A DNA stretch of 64,000 bases from Bursaphelenchus xylophilus (lineage: Eukaryota; Nematoda; Chromadorea; Rhabditida; Aphelenchoididae). The DNA is taken from positions 4,216,001 to 4,280,000 of the forward strand of contig CAJFCV020000001.1 of NCBI GenBank assembly GCA_904066235.2, in the 5' to 3' direction. Positions 22,801-34,800 of the stretch are shown here, in pieces. The position numbers and the translations under genes were made by a program. The notes beneath the pieces were generated by a model. The model searched no databases and was not told the origin of the DNA. It worked only from the letters and a program-made list of their open reading frames with translations. Each line of letters begins with the position of its first letter. Within the stretch, counting starts at the first letter, position 1.

Positions 22801-25800
22801 TGGGCTGTTAAAGTTATTTCCCCGCCGGCCCCAACTTTCGGGTTATCGAAGTTTCGCGGCTTTTGATTTATGGGATGTATGCAAATTTGATGGTCATTCA
22901 TCGTTGCCGTATTTTCGGGAATGATAGCCGTAGACAAAAAATATTTTTGTTGATTTTGTGAGCTTATTTTTATGTGGGAATTAAAATTTTTGTCAAAACT
23001 ATCAAATTTGGTAGTGTCATGATGACACAAAAAATCCGTCATTATGACTGCTGAATATTGCCTTGTTAGGGCTATATAAAAATTTTGTTAGTATCAGAAG
23101 GTCATAAAAAGGCAATTGCAATTTTACTACATCAGCATTACAGTCTAAAAAGATGTCATGACGACGGTCATAATGACACTTTTTAGGTAATTTCTGGATA
23201 AATTTTTTTTTGAAAACACGGATTTTCTGTAGTCTGAAGAAGCTCTTGCGACAGTTAAAACGATTTTCCAGCTTCCAAAAAAAAAGCGTCATCATGACGC
23301 CAAAAAATCGGTCATCCCGACCGACCCTCCCAATAATGGCGGAAGCAAAATTGGCCATTATGCGGATTGTCCCGTGGGCCAATTTTCTTCTCGCCGCCCA
23401 TAATAATTTCGCATCCGGCCCAATAACTTCCACATGAAATGATTATTTGAACTTTATTTAAATGGAGACCGGCCGGCGGTTTCTCCGTCTTCGGCCGCGG
23501 TCCGAAATTGGCCAACAAGTGCCTCCACGCCTCTCTCACTCCCCTCCTCATTGGCCTTCTCCACTTATGTGTCCTCATTTGGCGGCAGGTTTGGGGCCTG
23601 AGGGCATTTCGGGGCGATGCCTCTTCCTTTCGGCCCGTCTTTCGGCCGCTAATTGGCCAAGGAGGGTGCGAAATGAGGATTGGAGGTGTGTAATGAGAGG
23701 GTACTGTAATTAGAAATTGCGGGATGGAGTTTTAGTGTGAGTTTTGACGTTTGAAATTTGACATTAAAATGTCTGAAAAATGTGTCATTATGACGGAATT
23801 TTGTGAAATCTTGGGTTTGAAAAAATTTTGTTGCAGTGTCAGTGACATTCTACAGCTAATTTCAGGTTTTAATCATGCCTTTAGTAAAGAAAAAATGATG
23901 TCATGATGACGTATTTTATTATGTCGTTATGACATTGCTTGAAATAGCCGGCGGACAAATAAAAAAAAAATAATTTTTTGTGCGATGACATATGACTTTG
24001 CTATCAATTTTATAAAACGACATAATACGATGACAAATTTAAATGTGTCATGACGACGTATTAAAATTGATCATCATGACTGCGGAAGATGGAAGCAAAT
24101 TTTGAAGATTGTTCTCTAGATGTCGTAAAAAATATAAGGCCATGATTTTCGAGTAGTAGCAACATATGTTGAATGTTTAAAATACGCCAATTTCGATTTT
24201 ACAATATTTCTCTCATCCTTGTTACAGTAACCTCAAATCCCATTTGCAAACGCTGAGCATGTCATGCCGAGTACCTGCGGCCATTTCCTTTCTCATTACG
24301 CAATCCCATTTTCCCAGCCTTCCCCCCATTTTCATCTCAATTACAGGCCGCCTAAGGGGTATATAAAATATTTTTGTGCGCCGCGAAAACAAATAATACA
24401 TCCCCGGCCCATCGGCCGAGGGCCCAATTTTCAGGTAGCCCTGAGGGCCCGTATTGGGTTTCGCGCCGGAAATTTTTTCCCCCGAAATTTTTATGAATTC
24501 GATGGGAATGGAATGAGTTTACTCATTCTCATAGCCCCGAAATTTATTTGCCTCACGGCGAAAAGGGCCTACCGTATCTTCGCGGTGCCGATTTTTGATC
24601 GCTTGCGAAATTAGAGAGAGAAAATTGTGATTTGGGTCGGATTTTCGAATTTTTTTTTGTTTTTCGTTGTATTTTAACTTGAGGATGGCTTGTATGTCAT
24701 TCAAAAAACTTTACTAACCGTATTTTACAATTTTCAAAAATTTCCCACCGCACAGTGCAGAAAATTTTTAGTTATTTTCTGTGAAATCAAACTGCACAGT
24801 GCAGACTTCTTTTTTGAACCAAAAACATGTTTGCACTGTGCAAAAACAAAAAAATGCAAATGCACGGTGCAAAAATTTCTTTCTTGTCGCTGCCGCACAA
24901 TGAAGAATAAAAACGAAATGCACGGTGCGTAAAATTTCAGGGTTTAGTCACTGCACAGTGCAAAAGCTTTCCTGAACCGAAAAGGGGTTTTGCACTGTGC
25001 AAAACCAAAAAGTCCGTATGCACGGTGCAAAAAGTTTTCTTTTTTGTCGCTTGTGCCCAATGAAACAAGGAAATGAAATGCACGGTGCGTAAAATTTCAG
25101 GTTTTGCAAACTGCACAGTGCAGAGGGAAAACAGGTTCGTTCGGACCGTGCAGACTTTTTTTTGATCCAATAACCTGTTTGCACCGTGCGAAAACAAAAA
25201 ATGCAGATGCACGGTGCAAAAAGTTTTCTTTTTTGTCGCTGTTGCACAATGAGACCAGAAAATAAAATGCACGGTGCGTAAAATTTCAGGTTTTGCAAAC
25301 TGCACAGTGCAAAAAGAAAAAAAGGTTCGTTCGCACCGTGCAGACTTCTTTTTTGATCCAAAAACATGTTTGCACAGTGCAACGAGAATTTCTTCGCACG
25401 GTGCACAATAAAATTTTTTTATGAAAGTCCAGAAGAGCCTGAAAAATCATAAAAACATTTTTACACTAATTTGTCCATATTTTCCCCATAAAACTTGCTT
25501 TTTTATCCGAATTCCCGTTGGAATTACAGTGTAAATAAAGCGCTCCCGAACCGAATTATTCAAATTTATTCGAATTGATTAACATTTATCATCGCTCTCG
25601 AAATTAATGGGACCTGCCTGTCGTTATGGGTCGGAGCGGTCGCGGACATTAATCACGGAACGACGAAAAAAGTCGGCCTTAATGAGAACATTCGGCCAAG
25701 TCAATTCGACTTTTTTCTCCGCTTCAATTTGAATATTTCGCTTTGAATTCGATTTAAATGGGGTCCCTAATTTTTATTCTTTTAAATTCCGTCATTATGA

Positions 25801-28800
25801 CCAAGTTTTTGGAAGTTTGAAAGTTTTGCACCGTGCAGAAAATATTGAGTCTTATTGCACTGTGCAGAATTCAAAAAATGTTGCACTGTGCGACGCACAT
25901 GCAAAATTTTTACACATTACAAAGTAATAATGTTAAAAAAATCCGTCATCATGACAATTTTTTCTAAAATTTTGACTTTTGTCTTTTGCACGGTGCAAAA
26001 AGCTTATTTTCATTTTTTCCGCACTGTGCAATCCAATTTCACCCCTAGCACTGTGCGAATTTCCTTGTTTTTTCAATTGCACTGTGCAAAACACTTCCAA
26101 TTTCATTCTCCGCACAGTGCAATGAGCACGTCGCTTTCCATTTCCCGCAAGCCCCAAATGAGCAATGAATCAAAAAAATGTCGCAAAACACTTGATGTCG
26201 CCTCTTTTTTGACTCCAATGAGAAAAATTTGTGACGTGAGATGATTTGCGACAAGCAAAAAGGAAGCGACAGATGCACAGTGCGGCCAATTTTTGGGTTT
26301 CAAGGAAAAAATGAAATTGCACAGTGCAAAATATTTTTTGCTGGGTGCACAGTGCATTTTGCTTTTTTTCACACTTGCACTGTGAATTTTGTTTTGTCGC
26401 GGTTTCATCTTCATCGCGACAAACTTTTGGGCCCGCTGCACCGTGCAAAACCAAAGTTTAAATCGCTCAGTGCAAAAAACGTTTCCAAATGTCGCCCGTT
26501 TCCCGCGCGCACAGTGCATTTCCTCATCAAGTTTTTCATCGCACAGTGCATTCCCGAGTCTCTTGATTTCCCGTCGCACGGTGGGAAGTCAGGGCGATCA
26601 AAAAGCGGCGGCGACAACAGCAGATTGGTTCCCAATTCCGCCGCGCCTTTCCCGCACTCACTTCCAATTTGGGGAATGAGTTGTCGCGGCGCAGTCTTTT
26701 CATCATCCGCACGGTGCGCGGGAAACGAAAGTGACACTTTTTGTCGCAAAACAAACACCAACGTTTTTTGCGCATGTTGTCGCAAATCAAAATGCAAATG
26801 CGACGTGAGAAGAGCGGCAAAAACAACGGGGAGCCGCGATTGATTGAAGAGCGGGTTCATTGCACCGTGCGGTGATGAAATTGCGAAATTGATTGCACCG
26901 TGCAAAGGAAAGATTTCTGGAGAACTGAGCGCACTGTGCAATTGAAAGATTTCTTTTGATTTTGCACGGTGCAGTCTGAAGGGAGCGCTTTGCACTGTGC
27001 AAAAAGCAAAATTGCACCTTGCACAGTGCAATGAAGAGTTTTTCTTTGGACTGCACAGTGCAACCAATCTTTCTTTGTCGCATTCCCTCTGCACTGTGCA
27101 AAAAATCGATATTCTTTGCACAGTGCAGTGTCGTAACTTTACTTACTTTGCACAGTGCAGTAAACCTTTTCTTTTGATTGCACAGTGCAGTCTGCGTTTT
27201 TTGTCTTATTTCTTCCGCACAGTGCGAAAATTTTGATTTTTTGCACTGTGCAGTTTCTTGAATTTCGCGCACAGTGCAGTCAATATTAGTCTTCTGACTG
27301 CACAGTGCAGTCAATTTTGTCTTTTTTCCTCCGCACAGTGCATTTTCGTGAAATTTTTTCTTCCTAAAAAATCGCTAATCCTTTCAAAATTTCAGCCCCC
27401 GAACCCAGCACCTCCAACGCCGAGTGGACGGCGAATGCGGAGCGACTGATGAGTATGGGCGAAGTGGCGTTCTACTGCAAGGACTGCGACTTTTTGACGG
27501 GTGGGTCCCTTTTGAGATTCGCGCTTTAATTAAGTGTCCAAAAAACGGCTGAACAAGGGGAAAATGGGTGAAAAGCGATCGATCTTGGCCGAAGAGGGCT
27601 GATTAGATCGGCGGATGGGAAAAAAATTCATTTTAATTCCGCGATGAGACTAATTTTTACACAAATTCGCTTTTTTTGCCGAAATTTGGGAGGATAGAAG
27701 GGTTTTGGTTGTAGCGCAATTCCAATTAGACGGAATTTTTTGGGCTTGGTGTCAAATTAAAGGTCTGAAAATGGTTTTTAAGATAGGGCTTATGCGATGT
27801 TCAAAATTTTAAAAAATTTGCATAATTTTGAAGATTCAAAATTTGATGACTAAATGTTAAATTTTCATTTTCCCTGAGGGTATTGAAGTCTAATACAGGG
27901 AAAAATGTATTGTATCTTTAAGACAGAGCTCCATTCTATTCGGAAATAAAAAAAATCATAGATTTTTTTGCTGAAAAATAACTTTTTTCAATGATTTTTT
28001 TATTTTTTGAACTATATCGGGCCTTTTTTTGAGTCGCTCGCCCTGAGGCGACGGTTCCAGGAACTTCTCCAATCTACTTTATATATGAAACCTCATATTA
28101 AATTCTGTTAGATTTTTGAATTTCGATTTTTTTTCCTAACGGTAAACCATGTTTAATGAAGCCTTTTTCCCAAAATTTCTCAAGAATGAATCCAGAAATC
28201 GGATTAGAGATTCATCAGTCAAAGCATTCGGAGATTCCGTCCGCCCGATCCCAGGTTTTGGAAGCGACTTGGGGCCTAGATTAATGGCCAATTAAAATCC
28301 ACGCGACGGACGCCGTCTTTTTTTCGAAATCCGCCAAACACTCAAAATTAATGGTCTGAGATGCTGTTTTGGGCCGTTTTCGAAGGGGCTACTGTAATTT
28401 TTTAGGGTGATTTTTGTCTTAGAATGTGTGGAATGCTGGAGTCCATAAATGGGACGTATTTTACAAACAAAAAATTTTGATATTTTTGGAGAAAAAATTA
28501 GTCTAAATTTTTGAAATTTTTTGATTTTTTCCGTATTTTAGCCGTGGAATTTGGTGAAAATTGCTTTTACTAGAACGCCAATGTCTTAGAGACTACTGTA
28601 ATTACAATTTTATCTTTTTAAAAGACGATTTTTGGCTCGCTGCGTCAGCGGTGGACATAGGAAAAAATCGATTTTGGGTTTTTTGCATAAAAATGACCGT
28701 CGACATGTGCTAAGGAAAAGCGAACAACAGTTTTTCTCAATTCTGCCCGGAAGGCATAAATTTGCTTAAATTTGTCTTTTTTGGAATTTTCGACCTGGTG

Positions 28801-31800
28801 ACGTCATAGAAAGAGCAAATCACCCAAAATTTTGCTTGTATATGTTTTCGACCATTGGGAATTCATTTTTTTGAAAATTAAGTCTCTCAGATTACTGTAA
28901 CATAGGCATATTGTAATCCGGTCGATAAAAATCGACCGTAACTCCTTCGTATCAAAAATCCCACAGGATTTTATTTCAGATTCGGAATCAGCATAAAATT
29001 CTGCATATTATACACATAATGTGAGGTCATAACTCCAGGGGGGAGATCGCGTAGTATATTGGATTTTGGCAAAAATTACGTTTGAAAGGTCGCGGGTTCG
29101 ATCCCCGCTTGGTGCAAATATTGAAAACACAGCGGAAATCGCGTTTAATGGATACCTGAGGGTTATGTGAGATACAATAAGCAATTTTAAACATTAATGC
29201 GTATCTAATTGCGATTAAAACTGATTTTATATAATTTTTGGAGACTGAATATGCAAAAAATGAAACTGCTTCAAACCGCTTGAAATTGGCAACACTTATT
29301 CTAGGGTCAATTGTAAGAAACTTTTGTGTTAACTTTTTTCGGTAGATCACCGTACTATGGATTACTGTAGCATTAAACGTGTCCTGATTAACAGCAATTT
29401 TCTTCAAAATTCTTGCATAAAATAATAAATCGTTTTAATTAGTCGCTTTAGACAGCGAAAAGATCCACTTTCTATATCTGAAAGAAAATTCGCCCTTAAT
29501 TGTAACGCGTCTTGATGTCATAATCAAATGGTGAAAGTGCGTCAAATAACTCGGCCATTCCAAACGGTACAGCCATAAAATTTTTTTTGTACACAAGAAA
29601 ACTCTTTCTTAACCATTCTGAGCACAATGACGACAGTCCGACTTTTCTGCGCCATGTGGTACACGAAAAACCAAATCATGTTTAATGTTACAATAATCCA
29701 TGGTACGGTGATCTACCGAAAAAAGTTAACACAAAAGTTTCTTACAATTGACCCTAGAATAAGTGTTGCCAATTTCAAGCGGTTTGAAGCAGTTTCATTT
29801 TTTGCATATTCAGTCTCCAAAAATTATATAAAATCAGTTTTAATCGCAATTAGATATGCATTAATGTTTAAAATTGCTTATTGTATCTCACATAACCCTC
29901 AGGTATCCATTAAACGCGATTTCCGCTGTGTTTTCAATATTTGCACCAAGCGGGGATCGAACCCGCGACCTTTCAAACGTAATTTTTGCCAAAATCCAAT
30001 ATACTACGCGATCTCCCCCCCTGGAGTTATGACCTCATATTATGTGTATAATATGCAGAATTTTATGCTGATTCCGAATCTGAAATAAAATCCTGTGGGA
30101 TTTTTGATACGAAGGAGTTACGGTCGATTTTTATCGACCGGATTACAATATGCCTATGTTACAGTAATCTGAGAGACTTAATTTTCAAAAAAATGAATTC
30201 CCAATGGTCGAAAACGTGTACAAGCAGAATTTTGGGTGATTTGCTCTTTCTATGACGTCACCAGGTCGAAAATTCCAAAAAAGACAAATTTAAGCAAATT
30301 TATGCCTTCCGGGCAGAATTGAGAAAAACTGTTGTTCGCTTTTCCTTAGCACATGTCGACGGTCATTTTTATGGAAGAAACTCAAAATCGATTTTTTCCT
30401 ATGTCCCGGGTCCATTACGGGCTGACGCAGCGAGCCAAAAATCGTCTTTTAAACTTCAGATTTCCCCTAAATTTAACGTAATTTTACAATTTTTCCCTTA
30501 AATTCCCATTTTTTCCAAATTTTTTGCTCCAAATTGCAATTGAATGCCCCTTATTTTCCACAAAAATACCGTAGTCAGCCGCCCTTTGAATCGGCTAATT
30601 ACAGGCGTTTGCTTCGGCGGTTTTCCGGGTCTTCTGACTCAACCTTCTCCCCCCACTCTTGATTTGTTTCTTTATGAATTTTCTCTCGTGAGAAACAAAA
30701 AACACAAAACCCTAAGTGAATGGAATGAATTCTACGTTTGTGACAATATAATGTGATACCGTTGGGGGCTGGGAAAGGTATGAAACGAGCGGGGGGAAAT
30801 GGAGTTTGGAAGGGGCTTTTCACGGGACCGCCGGCTTCTGTATTCGAGGATTTGAGGGGAAATTGGAAATTTATTTTGCAAAGATTGAAGGTAATTAGTT
30901 GTTATAGAGGGTATACTGTAATTCTGAAATAATTTTAAGATCGCCTAAGGGGTTTATTTTTATTTATGGCAGTTTTTCGCCGTTTTCAAAGGGAAAATGA
31001 TGATTTTTTAACTTTTTCACGCTATTTATCAATCTTCGCATACTGTTTTTTGATGTAAAATACGGCGTTGTCACTTCAAGATTAATTCTGAGTTATTTTT
31101 TAAAATGTTTGCCTGCAGGTTTTTTGTGGAAAATGCTGGTTTTCCCGTAATTTTTTACTTTTTTTTTATCTAAAAAGCTTAAATTTACGGTATAATTTTT
31201 GGTTTAAAATAAATTTGAGGGCTCTACAAATAGTCTCTGATTTATATTTTTTACAGAATTCACATAATTTTTCATCCATTTCAGGATAAAAAAGCAAAAA
31301 TTTTCATAGACTTTTTTGATTTTTTTCAAAATTTTCTCCCTAAAAAATCAATAAAAATCACCCCATATGGATCATCTTAAACGTAATCCAGCGTGCTTTT
31401 GAACGACAGCGTTTTACACTTTGCCCATCGCCATTAATTACGCCAATTATCTGCATCTTGGATCGGGCCGTAATAAAAATAAATTTTGGCCGCCCGAAGA
31501 AACGGGGGATTTTGATTTATAAAATCCGAACCGGGCGCTCCGATCGAACGGGACCCGAAAAAACGAACAAAATTAATTTTTTATGTCTATGTCCTCAGGG
31601 CCGGTGCTAATTAATTAGACCCGGCTGATTGGAGATGAATTAGGCTTGGGATCAAGGGAAAACGGGATTTTTTATAAAAGTTTGACATGTTTTCGGGGTG
31701 TTTGTAGTTTTTTTAGAAGCACAGTGACTCGGGGGACTAATGGTGACAGTATTTTTTGTCATGTCTTAATTAGTTTTTGAGTTAAACAAATTTTTTTAAA

Positions 31801-34800
31801 TTTTTGATGAGAAAAATCGGTTAAACTTCAAAGCCTTGTCGCTACTGATCGCAAAGGTTTGAAGGCTTGGTTTTCATTTTAAAATACGCGCCATGCAATT
31901 ATGTCTACTATTTCTAAGCAGCAGAATTCCAGCTTTTACGATGAGCCCAAAAAATTATATTATACTTGACCATCAAAGATTCAAAAATTTTCCACAAAGT
32001 TATAAAAAATGGGATTTTTACTAACTAAAGTGGCCAATACCTTTACAAATACATACTCCTTAAAAACTTTACACCCTCTACTACCCATTTAATTACTCAT
32101 ATTCATCTGTTTTGATCTCGATCGGCTTAGTTTTTTTGATTTCCTTTTCCCAGGACTCGATGCGTAATAAGGCCGTAATATTCGATTCTTTTGCCTCGGT
32201 AAATGTCTCAACTCTCGGTTTAATCATTCCTATGCGAAAGAACCGGTTGCCTACTATCAAATTTTCTGTCATCTTCACCGATTTTTTATTGGAAAAATGA
32301 GGTTTTTGTAAGTTTTCGAAATTATGTTGAAAGAATATTGGCGAGAATAAACTTTCTCTGTAAAAAACGAAAAACCGGAGCCAATTAAATTTTTGTTGTC
32401 ATAGCGTTCTGTTTACCTTTGAACCCAAGACATACTACGACTACTATTTATCCACCAGTTTGATTTACTCGTTTTTCTCGCGTCCTTTGTCTCAATTATT
32501 TGTCAATTCGGTTTCGATTTCCGTCTTTCATTGGGAAAACGAGTGTTAATTTACCCTCCGACCTCGATTAGATTAGTTTAGATGGATTTTTGGAGCTAAG
32601 CAACAAGTTGCGATTTTCAAAAAGTTTTTATTTTTGCACAGTGCAATCAAATTTTATTTTTTCGACTGCACGGTGCGAAAAACTATTTTTGCTTTTTTTT
32701 CTCAAAATTTACAGTAGCTTTGAAAATTAAAATTAGTAGTATTAGTAGTGAAAAATGTAACTATTTTTATTGCGAAATATTTGTTTCGAAATTATACTGA
32801 ACTTTGCGATTTTTGCAAAATTAAAATTTCCGCACAGTGCAAAAAAATTTATTTTTCCGACTGCACCGTGCAAAATTTTTTTTCCTTAAAAGTTACCGTA
32901 GCCCCGGGGCATAAAATTTGTGAAAATTTTTTGAGAATTCCGCCGATTTTTCCCTGAAATTTTATAAAAAAAATCGGATTTTGGCCGGATTTTTTAAAAC
33001 TTTTCTCCGTTTTGATTTCATATTCATTCAGCGTTGTGTTTCTTCTCCGAATCCAAATTCCATCATTTTTTGTGCACTCGTCTTCGATCTGTTTTTGTAA
33101 TAAATTAAAAACTGCCTAATCACAGGCCCCAAAAACATTCGCCGACTTTGGCCGCAAAGTTGATTTCTCTTCATTTTTGGGGAGATAATTGGGAAATAAA
33201 TTGTTTGTAAAATACGTCCGGACAAGGGCTAGGACTAATTTCAGGCCACATGTCTTGTTATTTTACTTTTGAACATATAAATTAAAAAAAAAAAATTTCG
33301 ATTTTTTCAAAAAAATTGGATAAAAATAAAAAAATATGCTTAATTTGATGGATTGGGGTAAAATACGGGGGAGGATTTTTCGGTTTTCATCTGAAATTAC
33401 GGGAAAAATGCAGAAATTTTTAGAAAAATCCAAAAAAATCGGATTTTTTGTGAATAAAATGTCATTGATAATTTGTAAAGTTGATATCCACAACATATCT
33501 AATCATACCAATCGATCCAAAGACGTATTTTACCTGTTGAATTTGGCTTTAAAATTGGTAAATTCGCAAAAATCTCAAATTTTTGACAAAACCTTCAAAT
33601 TTTCCTCTGGAAATCAACAAAAACACCTTCGCATTTTAGCAAAATCATATTTAAAATACGCTCCATAAAAGACTCTTCTGATTTTCCGTAGTGTTTATTA
33701 ATTTAATCCCTCCTCATCTCACCTTTTCCTCCAAAATTTGACCCCTTCCCGGCCTCTTGCCCTCGGGCCAATATTAGGTTTCAGGCCGAGTTGATGAGAT
33801 CAAGGAAAGGCACAGGAAATTTAAAATTTATTTAAATAGGCCGGCTCCTTAGGTTCGAACCGAAATCCGATATGGGCCGGCCCCTCAGGCCGGATTAGAA
33901 AGAATTCCACTTTTCAGAGTTTCGGCGAGTTTTTTAATTTCGCAAAGTCAATACTTAGGAGGGGCGAGGGGGTCGACTTGTGGGAGAGGAGCTGAGAGAG
34001 CTATATATTACTGTAATTTCGGGAAAATGGGAAATAATTGGGATCTAAAGAAGGGGGTAAATTGGCATGCCAAAAAAATTAGTATTTTTTGGAAAATTAC
34101 AGTAATTACTGAGCAAAAAGGTATTCAAAAAAATTCCTTGAGCTATGAGGGATGATTTGAGACCATTTTAGCCGCATTTTACTCTATTTTTTACTTTTTT
34201 ACAAACCTTTTTTTCTTGTAAGTAGTCCACTATTTCTATAGCCAAAATAGTAAAGCGATACTGTAAAAGGGATATAAAAATTGTTGTAAATGAATTTAGA
34301 GGCTTCTAATTGTATTTTAGAACCTATTCCGAGCGATTTCTCAAGTTATCAGGTTTTCGTGGCGGGACCCAAAAAATTAATTTTTTGTCGGAATTGACAA
34401 AAAAAATCTTGCAAATAGTTCACAACTGGTCGAAATAAATGCTTTTAGGCTACAACAATTTTTTGCAAATCTTAAAATACACCTAAATTTCAGCTTTTTT
34501 ACAAAACTTTTCCAAAAGTCGCGACCAAAATTTTTGGCTCGACAAATGGGCGGAAAATTTGTTTTCCGGCAACGGAATTTCGAAAAACATTCGGAGTGTA
34601 ACTCAACCCGTGCGGGGGGAAATTAAACGGAAACCCACTCCATTAGAGGCGGATGAATTTACCAATGAGGGGCGAGGGGGGAAGGGCGGAGGAAATTACG
34701 ATAAATTCTGGGGAGTAATTGGTCTGAGCACACTTTTCAGGGGCTGTCTGGATGCCTGGGGGCATAAATTCGAGGAACCATGTGGTTTGGGGTGATTTTT

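Larger units (their letters stand above)
18156..27395. other. zfh-2 intron 8 (9.2 kb)
   Basis: Contains the TIR element 18902-19601, a 139-bp tandem duplication at 19635-19905, GC-balanced islands without coding signal (about 20740-21060, 21670-22080, 23310-23720, 24260-24600), GTCAT-N-ATGAC words, and three palindrome arrays between 24.7 and 27.35 kb. No additional exon is evident; phases on both sides are 1. Confidence 0.6.
28618..30453. mobile_element. Large foldback (inverted-repeat) element with tRNA-like arms
   Basis: Two arms of about 760 bp (28618-29375 and 29681-30453) are near-perfect inverted copies around a spacer of about 305 bp. The ends read TTTAAAAGACG...CGTCTTTTAAA. One copy of a tRNA-like sequence lies in each arm. 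The reading frame shared by both arms runs through the tRNA-like part and is not a credible gene. Confidence 0.88.

Noticed and set aside
24937..25406. ORFs of 122 and 152 codons on the minus strand
   Set aside because: Product of the 160-190 bp tandem array; the peptide repeats with the array and exists in two frames.
24745..25410. CRISPR-like array
   Set aside because: Repeats are palindromic words in a eukaryotic intron, with irregular spacing and repeated linkers; no CRISPR repeat-spacer structure.
26241..27314. Long overlapping ORFs on both strands (up to 236 codons)
   Set aside because: They cover the densest TGCAC-N-GTGCA cluster. The word has no stop codon in any frame, so its repetition opens all frames; the translations are repeats of CTVQ/HCA/LHSA with no domain.
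29038..29116. Functional tRNA gene
   Set aside because: The T arm is perfect but the acceptor stem does not pair and the D and anticodon arms are not canonical.
29027..30088. Similar ORFs (126 and 153 codons) in opposite directions
   Set aside because: They are the two arms of the foldback element and run through the tRNA-like sequence (GSNPRP is the usual translation of a T arm).
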